This document shows, one piece after another, positions 18,219 to 25,486 of a stretch of 59,092 bases of DNA (its first letter is position 1; each line of letters begins with the position of its first letter). This DNA comes from Phycisphaerae bacterium. Its GTDB lineage: Bacteria > Planctomycetota > Phycisphaerae > SM23-33. Made by a program: the position numbers and the translations under genes. The notes under the pieces were generated by a model, which worked only from the letters and a program-made list of their open reading frames with translations, was not told where the DNA came from and did no database searches. The stretch is from NCBI GenBank assembly GCA_016782885.1, contig JADHXQ010000013.1:1-59092 (forward strand), given 5' to 3'.

Positions 18219-18533
18219 GCGCCGGCGAGCGTTCCTAAGGATCACCATCGCCGCCAGGCGGTCGGTGCATCCGTTTGTTCGGAACCTATTAAGGGCAACT
18301 ATGTCCTCGCCAGAAAAACTTCTCACACCCGCGAGTACTTTGTCTGGGAACAGGTGTAACCTTGGCGGTGTCACGTGCGTATGATATACGATGTGGATTG
18401 CGGCGCCGCTACGTGCCTTGAGCCTTGAATGGCTCATCAGGTATCGGTAATATATACTTGGTTTTTGGCGTTATTCACAAGTAGTGCCGCAGTTCGCCTC
18501 GCTATATGGATTTTCTGTGAAAGGACAGGTCAA
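18219..18533. other. Intergenic region before EF-hand genes
   Basis: There is no gene or RNA fold I can recognise. It includes a promoter candidate at 18425-18453 and the leader of the first EF-hand gene. The reading frame extends upstream to 18429, but the signal peptide and AAAGGA site place the start at 18534. Confidence 0.5.
18425..18453 (+). promoter_or_regulatory. Candidate promoter for EF-hand pair
   Basis: TTGAAT (18425-18430), 17-base spacer, TAATAT (18448-18453), about 80 bases before the start at 18534. The area is A/T-rich relative to its surroundings. Confidence 0.4.
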
Positions 18534-19670
18534 ATGAAGCAGTTGACCGCAATAATCCTGGTTGTGCTGGTAGTCGGCGGTATCGCGTTGGGGCAGACCA
18601 AATCGGCGCCAAAGCCCATTCCCGACATCTGCAGGGGTGTGATCGATCCCTACGATATCAGCGGCGAAAAGGCCCTTTTCTACGCGGCGGCGGGAGTGGA
18701 CAACGAACTTACCTCAGACGAGTTCAACGCCGCCAGGGGCAAGGACAAAACGTTTGCCCGCAAGTTCGATTCCTGGAAGATCCTGATCACGTTCGACAAG
18801 GACAAGAACGGCAAGATTGACTGGAACGAGGCCGGGGCGTATCGCCAGGAGACGCGGCGGAAGGTGATGGGCTCATTCGACAAGAACAAGGACGGTAAGC
18901 TGACCGGCGATGAGCGGACGGCCGCCAACAAGGCGCTGGCGGCCGGTAGGCTTTCTCTCGGTTCGGTCAGTGCAGCCAGAGACGCCCGCAGAACACAATG
19001 GCGCGCCGATATGCTCAAGCTGTACGACAAGGACGGCGACGGGAAGCTCAACAAGGCCGAAGAGGCCAAACGCCGAGCGGTATACGAGCAGGCTCGCAGA
19101 GAGCGGGAAGAGCGGTACCGCCGGGAGCGCGAACTCAGCGAGCACGACGCCAACAAGGACGGAAAGCTCGATACCAAAGAATCCGCCGCTCGCGACGCCG
19201 ACCGCGCCGACAGGGAAAGACGCAAGAAAGAGTTCATGAAGAAGTACGACACGAACGGTGACGGTCATATTAACGGCGATGAATGGCAAGAGGCCGGTCC
19301 GGCTTTGCGGGAGGCGATAAAGAAGTACCACACAGACAAATTCGACAAGAACAAAGACGGCGAACTGGACGAGGACGAAAAGGCCGCAATGCGGAAAGAT
19401 CACGAAAGACGCCGCCAGGAAGGCCGCAAACGGTACGAACTGGAGCGATTCGATAAGAACAAAGACGGCAAACTCGACGAGAGCGAAACCGGCGCCCGCG
19501 ACAAGTGGCGCAAAGAACACGAGGCCGAGCGAGCCAAACGCATCGCCGAGTACGTCAAGAAGTACGACAAGAACGGTGACGGAAAGGTCGACGACAAAGA
19601 GCGTCCCCAGGGACGGGGTCGCGGTCGCGGCGGTCGGGGCCGCGGCGGTCCCAGGCGCGACGGGAACTGA
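18534..19670 (+). CDS. Secreted multi-EF-hand protein with RGG-type tail
   Basis: 378 residues, with a signal peptide at 1-20. At least eight EF-hand calcium loops of the D-x-[DN]-x-[DN]-G form follow, for example FDKDKNGKIDWNEA (about 88), FDKNKDGKLTGDE, YDKDGDGKLNKAEE, HDANKDGKLDTKES, YDTNGDGHINGDEW, FDKNKDGELDEDEK, FDKNKDGKLDESET and YDKNGDGKVDDKER. Highly charged helices (KRRAVYEQARREREERYRR type) link them. The C-terminus is a Gly/Arg tail (RGRGRGGRGRGG). The family is calcium-binding; its role in planctomycetes is unknown. The next gene is a diverged paralogue 47 bases downstream, sharing the N-terminal region with CRGVIDPYD and TFDKDKNGKIDW. No enzyme domain is visible. Confidence 0.85.
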   Translation: MKQLTAIILVVLVVGGIALGQTKSAPKPIPDICRGVIDPYDISGEKALFYAAAGVDNELTSDEFNAARGKDKTFARKFDSWKILITFDKDKNGKIDWNEAGAYRQETRRKVMGSFDKNKDGKLTGDERTAANKALAAGRLSLGSVSAARDARRTQWRADMLKLYDKDGDGKLNKAEEAKRRAVYEQARREREERYRRERELSEHDANKDGKLDTKESAARDADRADRERRKKEFMKKYDTNGDGHINGDEWQEAGPALREAIKKYHTDKFDKNKDGELDEDEKAAMRKDHERRRQEGRKRYELERFDKNKDGKLDESETGARDKWRKEHEAERAKRIAEYVKKYDKNGDGKVDDKERPQGRGRGRGGRGRGGPRRDGN

Positions 19671-19717
19671 GAAAGATGATCGTTGTGCCGGAAGGTACAT
19701 ACACGAAAGGTTTTTAA

Positions 19718-20968
19718 ATGTATTTCAGGATTGTTGGTGAACGTTCGGTGGTGGTGCTGTTGGCGGTGGTTGTGGCCTTGGCCTCGGTCGGCGGGGTTCT
19801 TGGGGCGCCGAAACCGGCGGACAAGCCAACGATTGCAAAACCGGCGCCGAAGCTCTGCCTCGGTGCGGTGGATCCTTTCGACCGCGCGACGCAGAAAACC
19901 GGATTCTTCGCCATAGCCGGTAAAGACGGAGAGTTGACCGGCGAAGAGTTCCGCCGCGCTTCGGAGAAAGAGATGTCAACGAAGACGTTTCTCCGCTCCT
20001 TCGACACCTTTGCGGCCCTGTTGCGGTTTGACAAGGACAAGAACTCGAAGATCGACTGGGTCGAGGCCCAGGCTTATCGCCTCGACTTGCGCAAGAGAGT
20101 TATGTCCGCGTTCGACGCCAACAAAGATTCTCGCCTCAAGGGTCCCGAGCGCGAGGCGGCCAATCGTGCTCTCGCCAGCGGCAAGTTCGCTCGCGGCGGT
20201 GGCGGGCGGACGAGCGGAAGGGCGGATTTCATGGACAAATACGACACCGACGGCGACGGTCAGCTCTCCGAAGAGGAACGCAACGCCATGCGCGAAGCGT
20301 TCCGAAAACGCGCGATCGGGAAGTACGACAAGGATGGCGACGGCAAGCTCAGCGAAGAAGAGCGCCGGGCGATGCGCAAAGACCGCGGCGGTATGTGGGC
20401 CGCGGCCACCGAGCGATGGCGATTGCAGCATTTCGACCTCGACGGCGACGGTAAGCTCAGTGAGGCCGAAGAGGCCGAGCAGAAAGAATTCCAGGGCCAG
20501 TTCCGTGCGATGGGCAAGGCGCTGGACGTGCGGTTCAACGACCTCGACGGCGACGGCGAGGTAAGCATCGAAGAACGCCGCAAGATCGGGGCGGAGTGGC
20601 GGAAGTCGGCGTTGCAGATGATGGCGATGGCGGCTACTTACATGGATCAAAACGGTGATGGGGAGATTTCAACCGAAGAGCGTGAGGGATTCGGCAAGCG
20701 TGTCCAGACGGGCATGATCAAGTGGATGGAGGATTTCGGCAAGGAGTTTGACGCCGACACTAACGGGCGGCTTGACAAGACCGAACGGGGCGCCTTTCTG
20801 GTCGGGCTGCGGAAGAATATCGAGACCCGCGTGAAACGATTTGACGCCGATCGGGATGGGCGTCTGGCTCCTCCCGAGGCGATAGAGTTGATAAAGGAGT
20901 TCGCCAGGGAGATCGACATTACCCCGTCGAAACACAAAGACCCCGACAAGACCGGCGATGGGCGCTGA
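19718..20968 (+). CDS. Secreted multi-EF-hand protein, paralogue of the upstream gene
   Basis: 416 residues, with a signal peptide ending near residue 29 (VGGVLGAP). About nine EF-hand-like loops are present, including YDTDGDGQLSEEE, YDKDGDGKLSEEE, FDLDGDGKLSEAE, DLDGDGEVSIEE, DQNGDGEISTEE, FDADTNGRLDKTE and FDADRDGRLAPPE. The first two loops (FDKDKNSKIDW, FDANKDSRLKG) have lost the central Gly and may be weak. The region of about 30-160 aligns with the upstream gene (LCLGAVDPFD / ICRGVIDPYD), which indicates tandem duplication. The later repeats differ in order and linkers, so repeats have been gained or lost since. GAAAGG precedes the ATG. It is probably co-transcribed with the upstream paralogue. 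Confidence 0.85.
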   Translation: MYFRIVGERSVVVLLAVVVALASVGGVLGAPKPADKPTIAKPAPKLCLGAVDPFDRATQKTGFFAIAGKDGELTGEEFRRASEKEMSTKTFLRSFDTFAALLRFDKDKNSKIDWVEAQAYRLDLRKRVMSAFDANKDSRLKGPEREAANRALASGKFARGGGGRTSGRADFMDKYDTDGDGQLSEEERNAMREAFRKRAIGKYDKDGDGKLSEEERRAMRKDRGGMWAAATERWRLQHFDLDGDGKLSEAEEAEQKEFQGQFRAMGKALDVRFNDLDGDGEVSIEERRKIGAEWRKSALQMMAMAATYMDQNGDGEISTEEREGFGKRVQTGMIKWMEDFGKEFDADTNGRLDKTERGAFLVGLRKNIETRVKRFDADRDGRLAPPEAIELIKEFAREIDITPSKHKDPDKTGDGR

Positions 20969-20971
20969 CGG

Positions 20972-21066
20972 AACACCCACCAGCCAACAAGAAACTTCCG
21001 ATTTTCAAGTTTAACGACAACGACCAACGGCTTTCAAGTGAAGAAGACGCATGGCTGTTGGGTGTT
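20972..21066. repeat. Long-range inverted repeat after the EF-hand genes
   Basis: AACACCCACCAGCCA (20972-20986) matches the reverse complement of TGGCTGTTGGGTGTT (21052-21066) with one mismatch, separated by 65 bases. It begins three bases after the EF-hand stop. It may be a structured 3' end or terminator; there is no T-run. Confidence 0.35.
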
Positions 21067-21175
21067 TATCCGTTGCCGTTTCTATGGTCTATTGCCCTTT
21101 TCTTGAGATGCGATTGCTGTGCCCCCCGGAGCGCGGCGCTTGCTTTGGGGGCGTCGGCATGGGAAACTACCGTTC

Positions 21176-21997
21176 ATGGCTGGTGATGGACGTCCTGTTT
21201 GCGTGTTTGATTCCGGGCTGGGGGGGCTGACCGTCGTGCGCGAATTGATGGAGGCCATGCCGGGCGAGGACATCATCTATCTCGGCGACTCGGCGCGCGT
21301 ACCGTACGGTACCAAGTCGCTTCAGACCGTTCAGCGATTCGCCCTGGAGGATGCATCATTCCTTATGAGGCATTCGCCGAAACTGCTGGTGGTGGCGTGC
21401 AATACCGCCTCCGCGGCGGCGATTGACATATTGCGGGCCAAGCTTGACATGCCCGTTATCGACGTGATTCGCCCCGGCGCCCAGGCTGCGGTGGCCTGTA
21501 CCGACGGACCGATAGGCGTGATTGCCACAGAGGCGACTATAGCTTCCGGCGCCTACGTCCATGCGATTGCGGAATTGGCGCCCGAGCGCCAAGTGTGCAG
21601 TGCGGCATGCCCGCTGCTGGTTCCCATCGTTGAGGAAGGGCGCCGCGATGACGATCCGATAGTGCTGCACGTGCTGGGCGATTATCTCGGGCGGTTGCAG
21701 AGATTCCGCCCGGGCGCTTTGATACTTGGTTGCACGCACTACCCTCTTCTGTCCGGCGCGATCGCCAAGTTGATGGGCCCCGAAACCGAGTTGATATCGT
21801 CGGGGCGAGCAGCCGCCGACCGGGCGAAAGAGTTTCTCGATAGCCAGCCAGCCTCTTCTCGGACCGGCGGAGCAGGGACGCTGAAGTGCTTCACCACCGG
21901 TGCCCCCGAGCGATTTGCTCACTTGGGACAGCGGTTTCTCGGGCGGAAAATAGACAATGTTGCATTCGTCGGAACCGACGAACTGGAAACCCGTTGA
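21176..21997 (+). CDS. murI: Glutamate racemase
   Basis: 273 residues from the ATG at 21176; a GTG at 21119 is in frame, but family proteins start with the VCVFDSGLGGLTVVREL strand seen just after this ATG. The two catalytic cysteines lie in VVACNTASAAA and LGCTHYPLL, and the YLGDSARVPYGTKS motif is intact. The enzyme converts L- to D-glutamate for peptidoglycan in the cytoplasm. Its presence fits a planctomycete with a cell wall. The C-terminus is slightly extended with a Ser/Gly-rich turn. A HEAT lipoprotein gene follows after 55 bases, then a dehydrogenase and pgeF, suggesting one transcript. Confidence 0.95.
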   Translation: MAGDGRPVCVFDSGLGGLTVVRELMEAMPGEDIIYLGDSARVPYGTKSLQTVQRFALEDASFLMRHSPKLLVVACNTASAAAIDILRAKLDMPVIDVIRPGAQAAVACTDGPIGVIATEATIASGAYVHAIAELAPERQVCSAACPLLVPIVEEGRRDDDPIVLHVLGDYLGRLQRFRPGALILGCTHYPLLSGAIAKLMGPETELISSGRAAADRAKEFLDSQPASSRTGGAGTLKCFTTGAPERFAHLGQRFLGRKIDNVAFVGTDELETR

Positions 21998-22052
21998 GAC
22001 TCTTCGCCCGAGATAGTGTATTATTGAGTTAACCATTGCCGATCGAGGCCGA

Positions 22053-22817
22053 ATGTTCATGAGAATGCCCGCGAAAACTTGTTTGCTGAGTGCGATGATC
22101 CTGTCTGTGTGCGGTTGCGGCGGGCAGTTTGAGGATGCGGGATACAAGGTTAAGGGCTTTTTCGGCATGTTTTCCAGACCGCACCCCAAGGTTCTGACGG
22201 GGCAGGCTTTCGACGATACGGTCGATCCCGATACCCGCAGGGAAGCGATACTCGCGCTGTCCAGCCACCAATGGGGTCTTACTGAGACCTACCTCAACGG
22301 TTACGACGTTATCCTCCGAGCCGAGATGCGCAAACCTCGCGATCGTCGAGATACTGCATTGATGTCGGCAACCATAGGCGCCCTGGGAAGGGGGAGGAAC
22401 CCCAAATACATTCCTATTCTCGTGCTTGCCCTCAAGCTGGCATTCTCGCCGCAGGTGCGTTGGGATGCGGCCGCCGCGCTGGATACCGTCGTCGGTGATG
22501 ACGCGATTGCCCAACTCTGCGAGAGTTCAAATCCGGAGACGGAAGCTTCAGTTGATGTGCGTGTGGCGTGCTGTCGTGCGATGCGACATTACCGGCGTCA
22601 GGACGTTGTCGATACGTTGGTAAACCGCCTGGCCAGCAGCGAGGAATTTGCCGTACGCTACCGGGCCCACGAGACGCTTGTGGGACTCTGCGAGCGTGAT
22701 TTCGGTCCGGATTATACCGATTGGGTCGGGGCGAAGCTGAAAAAACCGCCCCCCGTTGAGACTGCGGAAAAAAAGAAGAGGTCCATGTGGAATCCGTTGA
22801 ACTGGTTCAGGCGATGA
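22053..22817 (+). CDS. HEAT-repeat lipoprotein
   Basis: 254 residues. The N-terminus has a hydrophobic segment ending SVCGCGG, a lipobox-like site (two ATG codons, 22053 and 22059, are possible). Residues of about 55-220 form alpha-helical pairs of the HEAT/PBS-lyase type: DTRREAILALSSHQW, RDTALMSATIGALGRG, PQVRWDAAAALDTVVGD, VDVRVACCRAMRHYRRQD, FAVRYRAHETLVGLCERD. The tail is basic with WNPLNWFRR. HEAT proteins act as scaffolds, so a partner-binding role in the envelope is likely, but the partner is unknown. The stop overlaps the next start (ATGA), showing translational coupling with the dehydrogenase. Confidence 0.8.
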   Translation: MFMRMPAKTCLLSAMILSVCGCGGQFEDAGYKVKGFFGMFSRPHPKVLTGQAFDDTVDPDTRREAILALSSHQWGLTETYLNGYDVILRAEMRKPRDRRDTALMSATIGALGRGRNPKYIPILVLALKLAFSPQVRWDAAAALDTVVGDDAIAQLCESSNPETEASVDVRVACCRAMRHYRRQDVVDTLVNRLASSEEFAVRYRAHETLVGLCERDFGPDYTDWVGAKLKKPPPVETAEKKKRSMWNPLNWFRR

Positions 22818-23773
22818 AAGCAATTGTCTTTGACAGCGATAACGGACCGCACCTCCAAGGGGATTACCCCCAACCGTCGCCCGCCTCTGGCGAGGTGCTC
22901 GTCGCAGTTGAAACCATCGGTATCTGTAGGACGGATCTGGAGATACTGAAGGGCTATATGGGATTTACCGGCGTTATCGGACACGAGTTCGTCGGCACGG
23001 TGATCGGCGGGCCCGACGAGTGGATGTCCAGACGCGTGGTCGCGGAGATCAACTGCAACTGCGGAGTTTGCGAGTTCTGCACCACCGGACTCGGGAATCA
23101 CTGTCCCTCGCGATCCGTGACAGGTATTGCGGGGCGAGACGGCGTCATGGCCCAGCAGGCGGTTGTGCCTCTGGTGAATCTCCACAAACTGCCCGACAGC
23201 CTGACCAACGACCGGGGCGTCTTCGCCGAGCCTCTGGCGGCGGTTTTGCGGATCGGTCAGCAAGTCGATCTGGACGGGGCGAACGTGGTTGTGCTCGGTG
23301 ACGGGCGTCTGGGGCAACTTGCCGCCCGCGCGATAAAGGGTCCGGCTGCAGCGCTGCTTATGGTGGGCAAGCACGCGGGCAAACTGCAACTCGCCTCCGC
23401 GGTTGGGATAGACACCAGGGGCCTGAAAGAGTTCACACCGGACAGGTCGGCCGACGTGGTTGTCGACGCGACCGGAAGTCCCGAGGGGTTCGAATTGGCC
23501 CTTCGGACAGTCAGGCCCCTGGGGACCGTGGTTCTCAAGAGCACGTTTGCGGTTGGCGGCGGGATGAATCTCGCCGGCGTTGTGATCGACGAGATAACCG
23601 TAGTCGGTTCGCGGTGCGGACCGTTTGCCCCGGCAATCGAGGCATTGGATACCGGGAAGATCGAGGTAACCGACCTGATCTCCTGTCGCTTCGACCTGGA
23701 CCATGGTATCGAGGCTCTCCATGCCGCATCCGACGGGCGGAACATCAAAGTACTGATCGACGTTGAACAGTGA
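22814..23773 (+). CDS. Zinc-dependent medium-chain dehydrogenase
   Basis: 319 residues from the ATG at 22814, which overlaps the upstream stop by four bases. It has a GroES-like N-terminal domain with catalytic-zinc ligands GICRTD and GHEFVG. Four structural-zinc cysteines sit in NCNCGVCEFCTTGLGNHC. The Rossmann domain has GDGRLGQLAA for NAD(P) and later VVDATGSPEGFELAL. The family oxidises alcohols or polyols such as sorbitol or threonine. It is close to the short end for the family (usually 340-350). The substrate is unknown; neighbours (murI, pgeF) do not suggest a pathway. Confidence 0.87.
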   Translation: MKAIVFDSDNGPHLQGDYPQPSPASGEVLVAVETIGICRTDLEILKGYMGFTGVIGHEFVGTVIGGPDEWMSRRVVAEINCNCGVCEFCTTGLGNHCPSRSVTGIAGRDGVMAQQAVVPLVNLHKLPDSLTNDRGVFAEPLAAVLRIGQQVDLDGANVVVLGDGRLGQLAARAIKGPAAALLMVGKHAGKLQLASAVGIDTRGLKEFTPDRSADVVVDATGSPEGFELALRTVRPLGTVVLKSTFAVGGGMNLAGVVIDEITVVGSRCGPFAPAIEALDTGKIEVTDLISCRFDLDHGIEALHAASDGRNIKVLIDVEQ

Positions 23774-23797
23774 AGCAATTGGACCAGGGAGTCGCTT

Positions 23798-24565
23798 GTG
23801 AAGACGGTAAGCAACGACAGTTCGGGGTTCTACTTTGACCGGCTGCCCGGCGGGGCGACCATCGGGCGATTCGGCGCGCTCGACGCGCTCGGTTTCGTTC
23901 ACGGCGTGACCACTTTGAAGGGTTTTGACACTGCTCTGGCCGCCAGGGACCCCAGCACTGCAGCGGAGGATTTTGCAGGCGTGTTGGGTCTGGACGGTGC
24001 TGCGTGGCTGGAGCAGATTCACGGCGTCAACACCATTATCGTCGATTCGTCCGGCCCGGCCGGCAGCGCCGACGGTTTAATCACCGAGGCGCCCGGATTG
24101 GCCCTTGTCGGAAGGAGTGCGGACTGTCCGCTCGTTCTGGTTGCCGATTCCGCCGGAAGGGCAGTCGGGATGTTCCACGCCGGTTGGCGCGGTACGACCG
24201 GCGGGATCGCCATGGAGTTCATACGCCGGATCATCGGGCATTTCGATTCGGGCCCGGCCGAGCTTGTGGCGTGTATCTGTCCGTCGGTTGGATTGTGCTG
24301 CTACGAAGTCGGCCAGGACGTACAGGACGCCGCCGTGGCGGGCCTGGGCGCCCACGCCGTCAAGTTCTTCGCGTATCGCAAGGGGAAATTGCATTTTGAC
24401 ATGCAGGCGTGCATCTGCGACCAGTTGCTGCGCGTCGGCTTGGTTCGGCATAACGTCCATCCATCCGGCGTCTGCACGATCTGTCACGAAGATCTGTTTT
24501 GCAGCTATCGGCGCCAGGGCGCGGTCGCCGGACGGTTTCAAGCCGCCATCGCCCGCACCGCATAA
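23798..24565 (+). CDS. pgeF: Peptidoglycan editing factor PgeF (laccase-domain, YfiH family)
   Basis: 255 residues from a GTG start preceded by GGGAG. Metal-site motifs are QIHGVNT, SADCPLVLV and FHAGWRGT, giving the His-Cys-His set of the family. CPSVGLCCYEVG and GVCTICHEDLFCSYRRQG complete it. Family members remove L-Ser-containing muropeptide precursors or act as purine nucleoside phosphorylases; older names call them multicopper polyphenol oxidases. The cell-wall editing role fits with murI upstream in the same direction. It ends ten bases from the convergent thioesterase gene. Confidence 0.92.
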   Translation: MKTVSNDSSGFYFDRLPGGATIGRFGALDALGFVHGVTTLKGFDTALAARDPSTAAEDFAGVLGLDGAAWLEQIHGVNTIIVDSSGPAGSADGLITEAPGLALVGRSADCPLVLVADSAGRAVGMFHAGWRGTTGGIAMEFIRRIIGHFDSGPAELVACICPSVGLCCYEVGQDVQDAAVAGLGAHAVKFFAYRKGKLHFDMQACICDQLLRVGLVRHNVHPSGVCTICHEDLFCSYRRQGAVAGRFQAAIARTA

Positions 24566-24575
24566 TGCCAGAGCC

Positions 24576-24971
24576 TCAATTCTTTCCCAGGACGTTGTTG
24601 GGTATCGGGATGATCCCGCCCCGGGCGTCCACGCAGGCAAGGGTCGTTTCGGCCGTCGCAATCAACAGGCCGTCGGATGTGCGTTTTAATTCGTAGGCGT
24701 GGTCGATACGTGCTCGCCCGGTACGCGTGATGCGGGTCGACAGCGTCAGGATATCATCGTACCGTGCCGCGGCGAGAAATCTGGCTGAGCATTTTGCCAT
24801 TACGAAGAATACGCCCTGATCCTCGATGTCGCGGTAGTCCACGCCCCGGGCGCGGAGCAGTTCCGTGCGTCCCATTTCAAAGTAGATCCAGTAGCGGCTG
24901 TGATGCACCGCGCCGCCGCGGTCGACTTCCGGGTATCGCACGCGAATTTCGATTTCGCACGACTCGATCAT
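24576..24971 (-). CDS. Acyl-CoA thioesterase, YbgC/4HBT family
   Basis: 131 residues from the ATG at 24971, with AGGA ten bases upstream; an upstream start at 25028 is less likely. The hot-dog fold signature is RVRYPEVDRGGAVHHSRYWIYFE, where the Asp of EVDRGG is the expected catalytic residue, followed by GVFFVMAKCSARFLAAARYDD and RIDHAYEL. These enzymes hydrolyse short or medium acyl-CoA in the cytoplasm; YbgC associates with the Tol-Pal region in other bacteria. It is a single gene, convergent with pgeF and divergent from rpsU. Confidence 0.88.
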   Translation of the reverse strand: MIESCEIEIRVRYPEVDRGGAVHHSRYWIYFEMGRTELLRARGVDYRDIEDQGVFFVMAKCSARFLAAARYDDILTLSTRITRTGRARIDHAYELKRTSDGLLIATAETTLACVDARGGIIPIPNNVLGKN

Positions 24972-25209
24972 TGCGGGGTTTTCCTGGTGAACTAATGCCG
25001 GTGGGGTATCATTATTCTCCAATATCACCCAAATGCAACGCTCACTTGACGTCGATTTGCCCGCCGACGCGGACGTTCAAGACGAAAACAGCGAAAGGCA
25101 ACGAAAAAATGCTTGCGAGAAGCGGCAGAATCCCTATCATGGGCCGGTTCTAAACGAACTGCTGTGTCGCATTCGACACGGCCATGAAGATAAGGGATAC
25201 TTTCGAAAG

Positions 25210-25383
25210 ATGATAAAGGTTAAGGCAAGAGGAAACGAGTCGGTTGAGCAGATGATCAGGCGCTTCAAGAAGATGTGCGAAAAAGAAGGCCTGGTGCGGG
25301 ACATCAAACGCAGGAGCTACTATGAAAAGCCCTCTGAGGTCCGCCGCCGCCGCCGACGTAAGAGTATCAAACGCGCCGTCTGA
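25210..25383 (+). CDS. rpsU: 30S ribosomal protein S21
   Basis: 57 residues. MIKVKARGNESVEQMIRRFKK is the canonical S21 start, followed by CEKEGLVRDIKRRSYYEKPSE and a run of Arg/Lys at the C-terminus. The frame is open upstream to 25033, but the ATG at 25210 gives the normal family length. S21 binds the 30S platform and assists initiation. It precedes hppA by about 100 bases. Confidence 0.95.
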   Translation: MIKVKARGNESVEQMIRRFKKMCEKEGLVRDIKRRSYYEKPSEVRRRRRRKSIKRAV

Positions 25384-25486
25384 TATAGCAGAGTTCCAAT
25401 CCCCACGGCGCCGCCATGCCCGGCGGGGCAATACGCGTCTGGCGATGTTAATCTAACTTCTTCCCCCCCCCTAGAGGATACACACC

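Noticed and set aside
22712..24022. 436-residue reverse ORF over the dehydrogenase
   Set aside because: Antisense frame of a conserved zinc dehydrogenase; no ribosome-binding site or motif.
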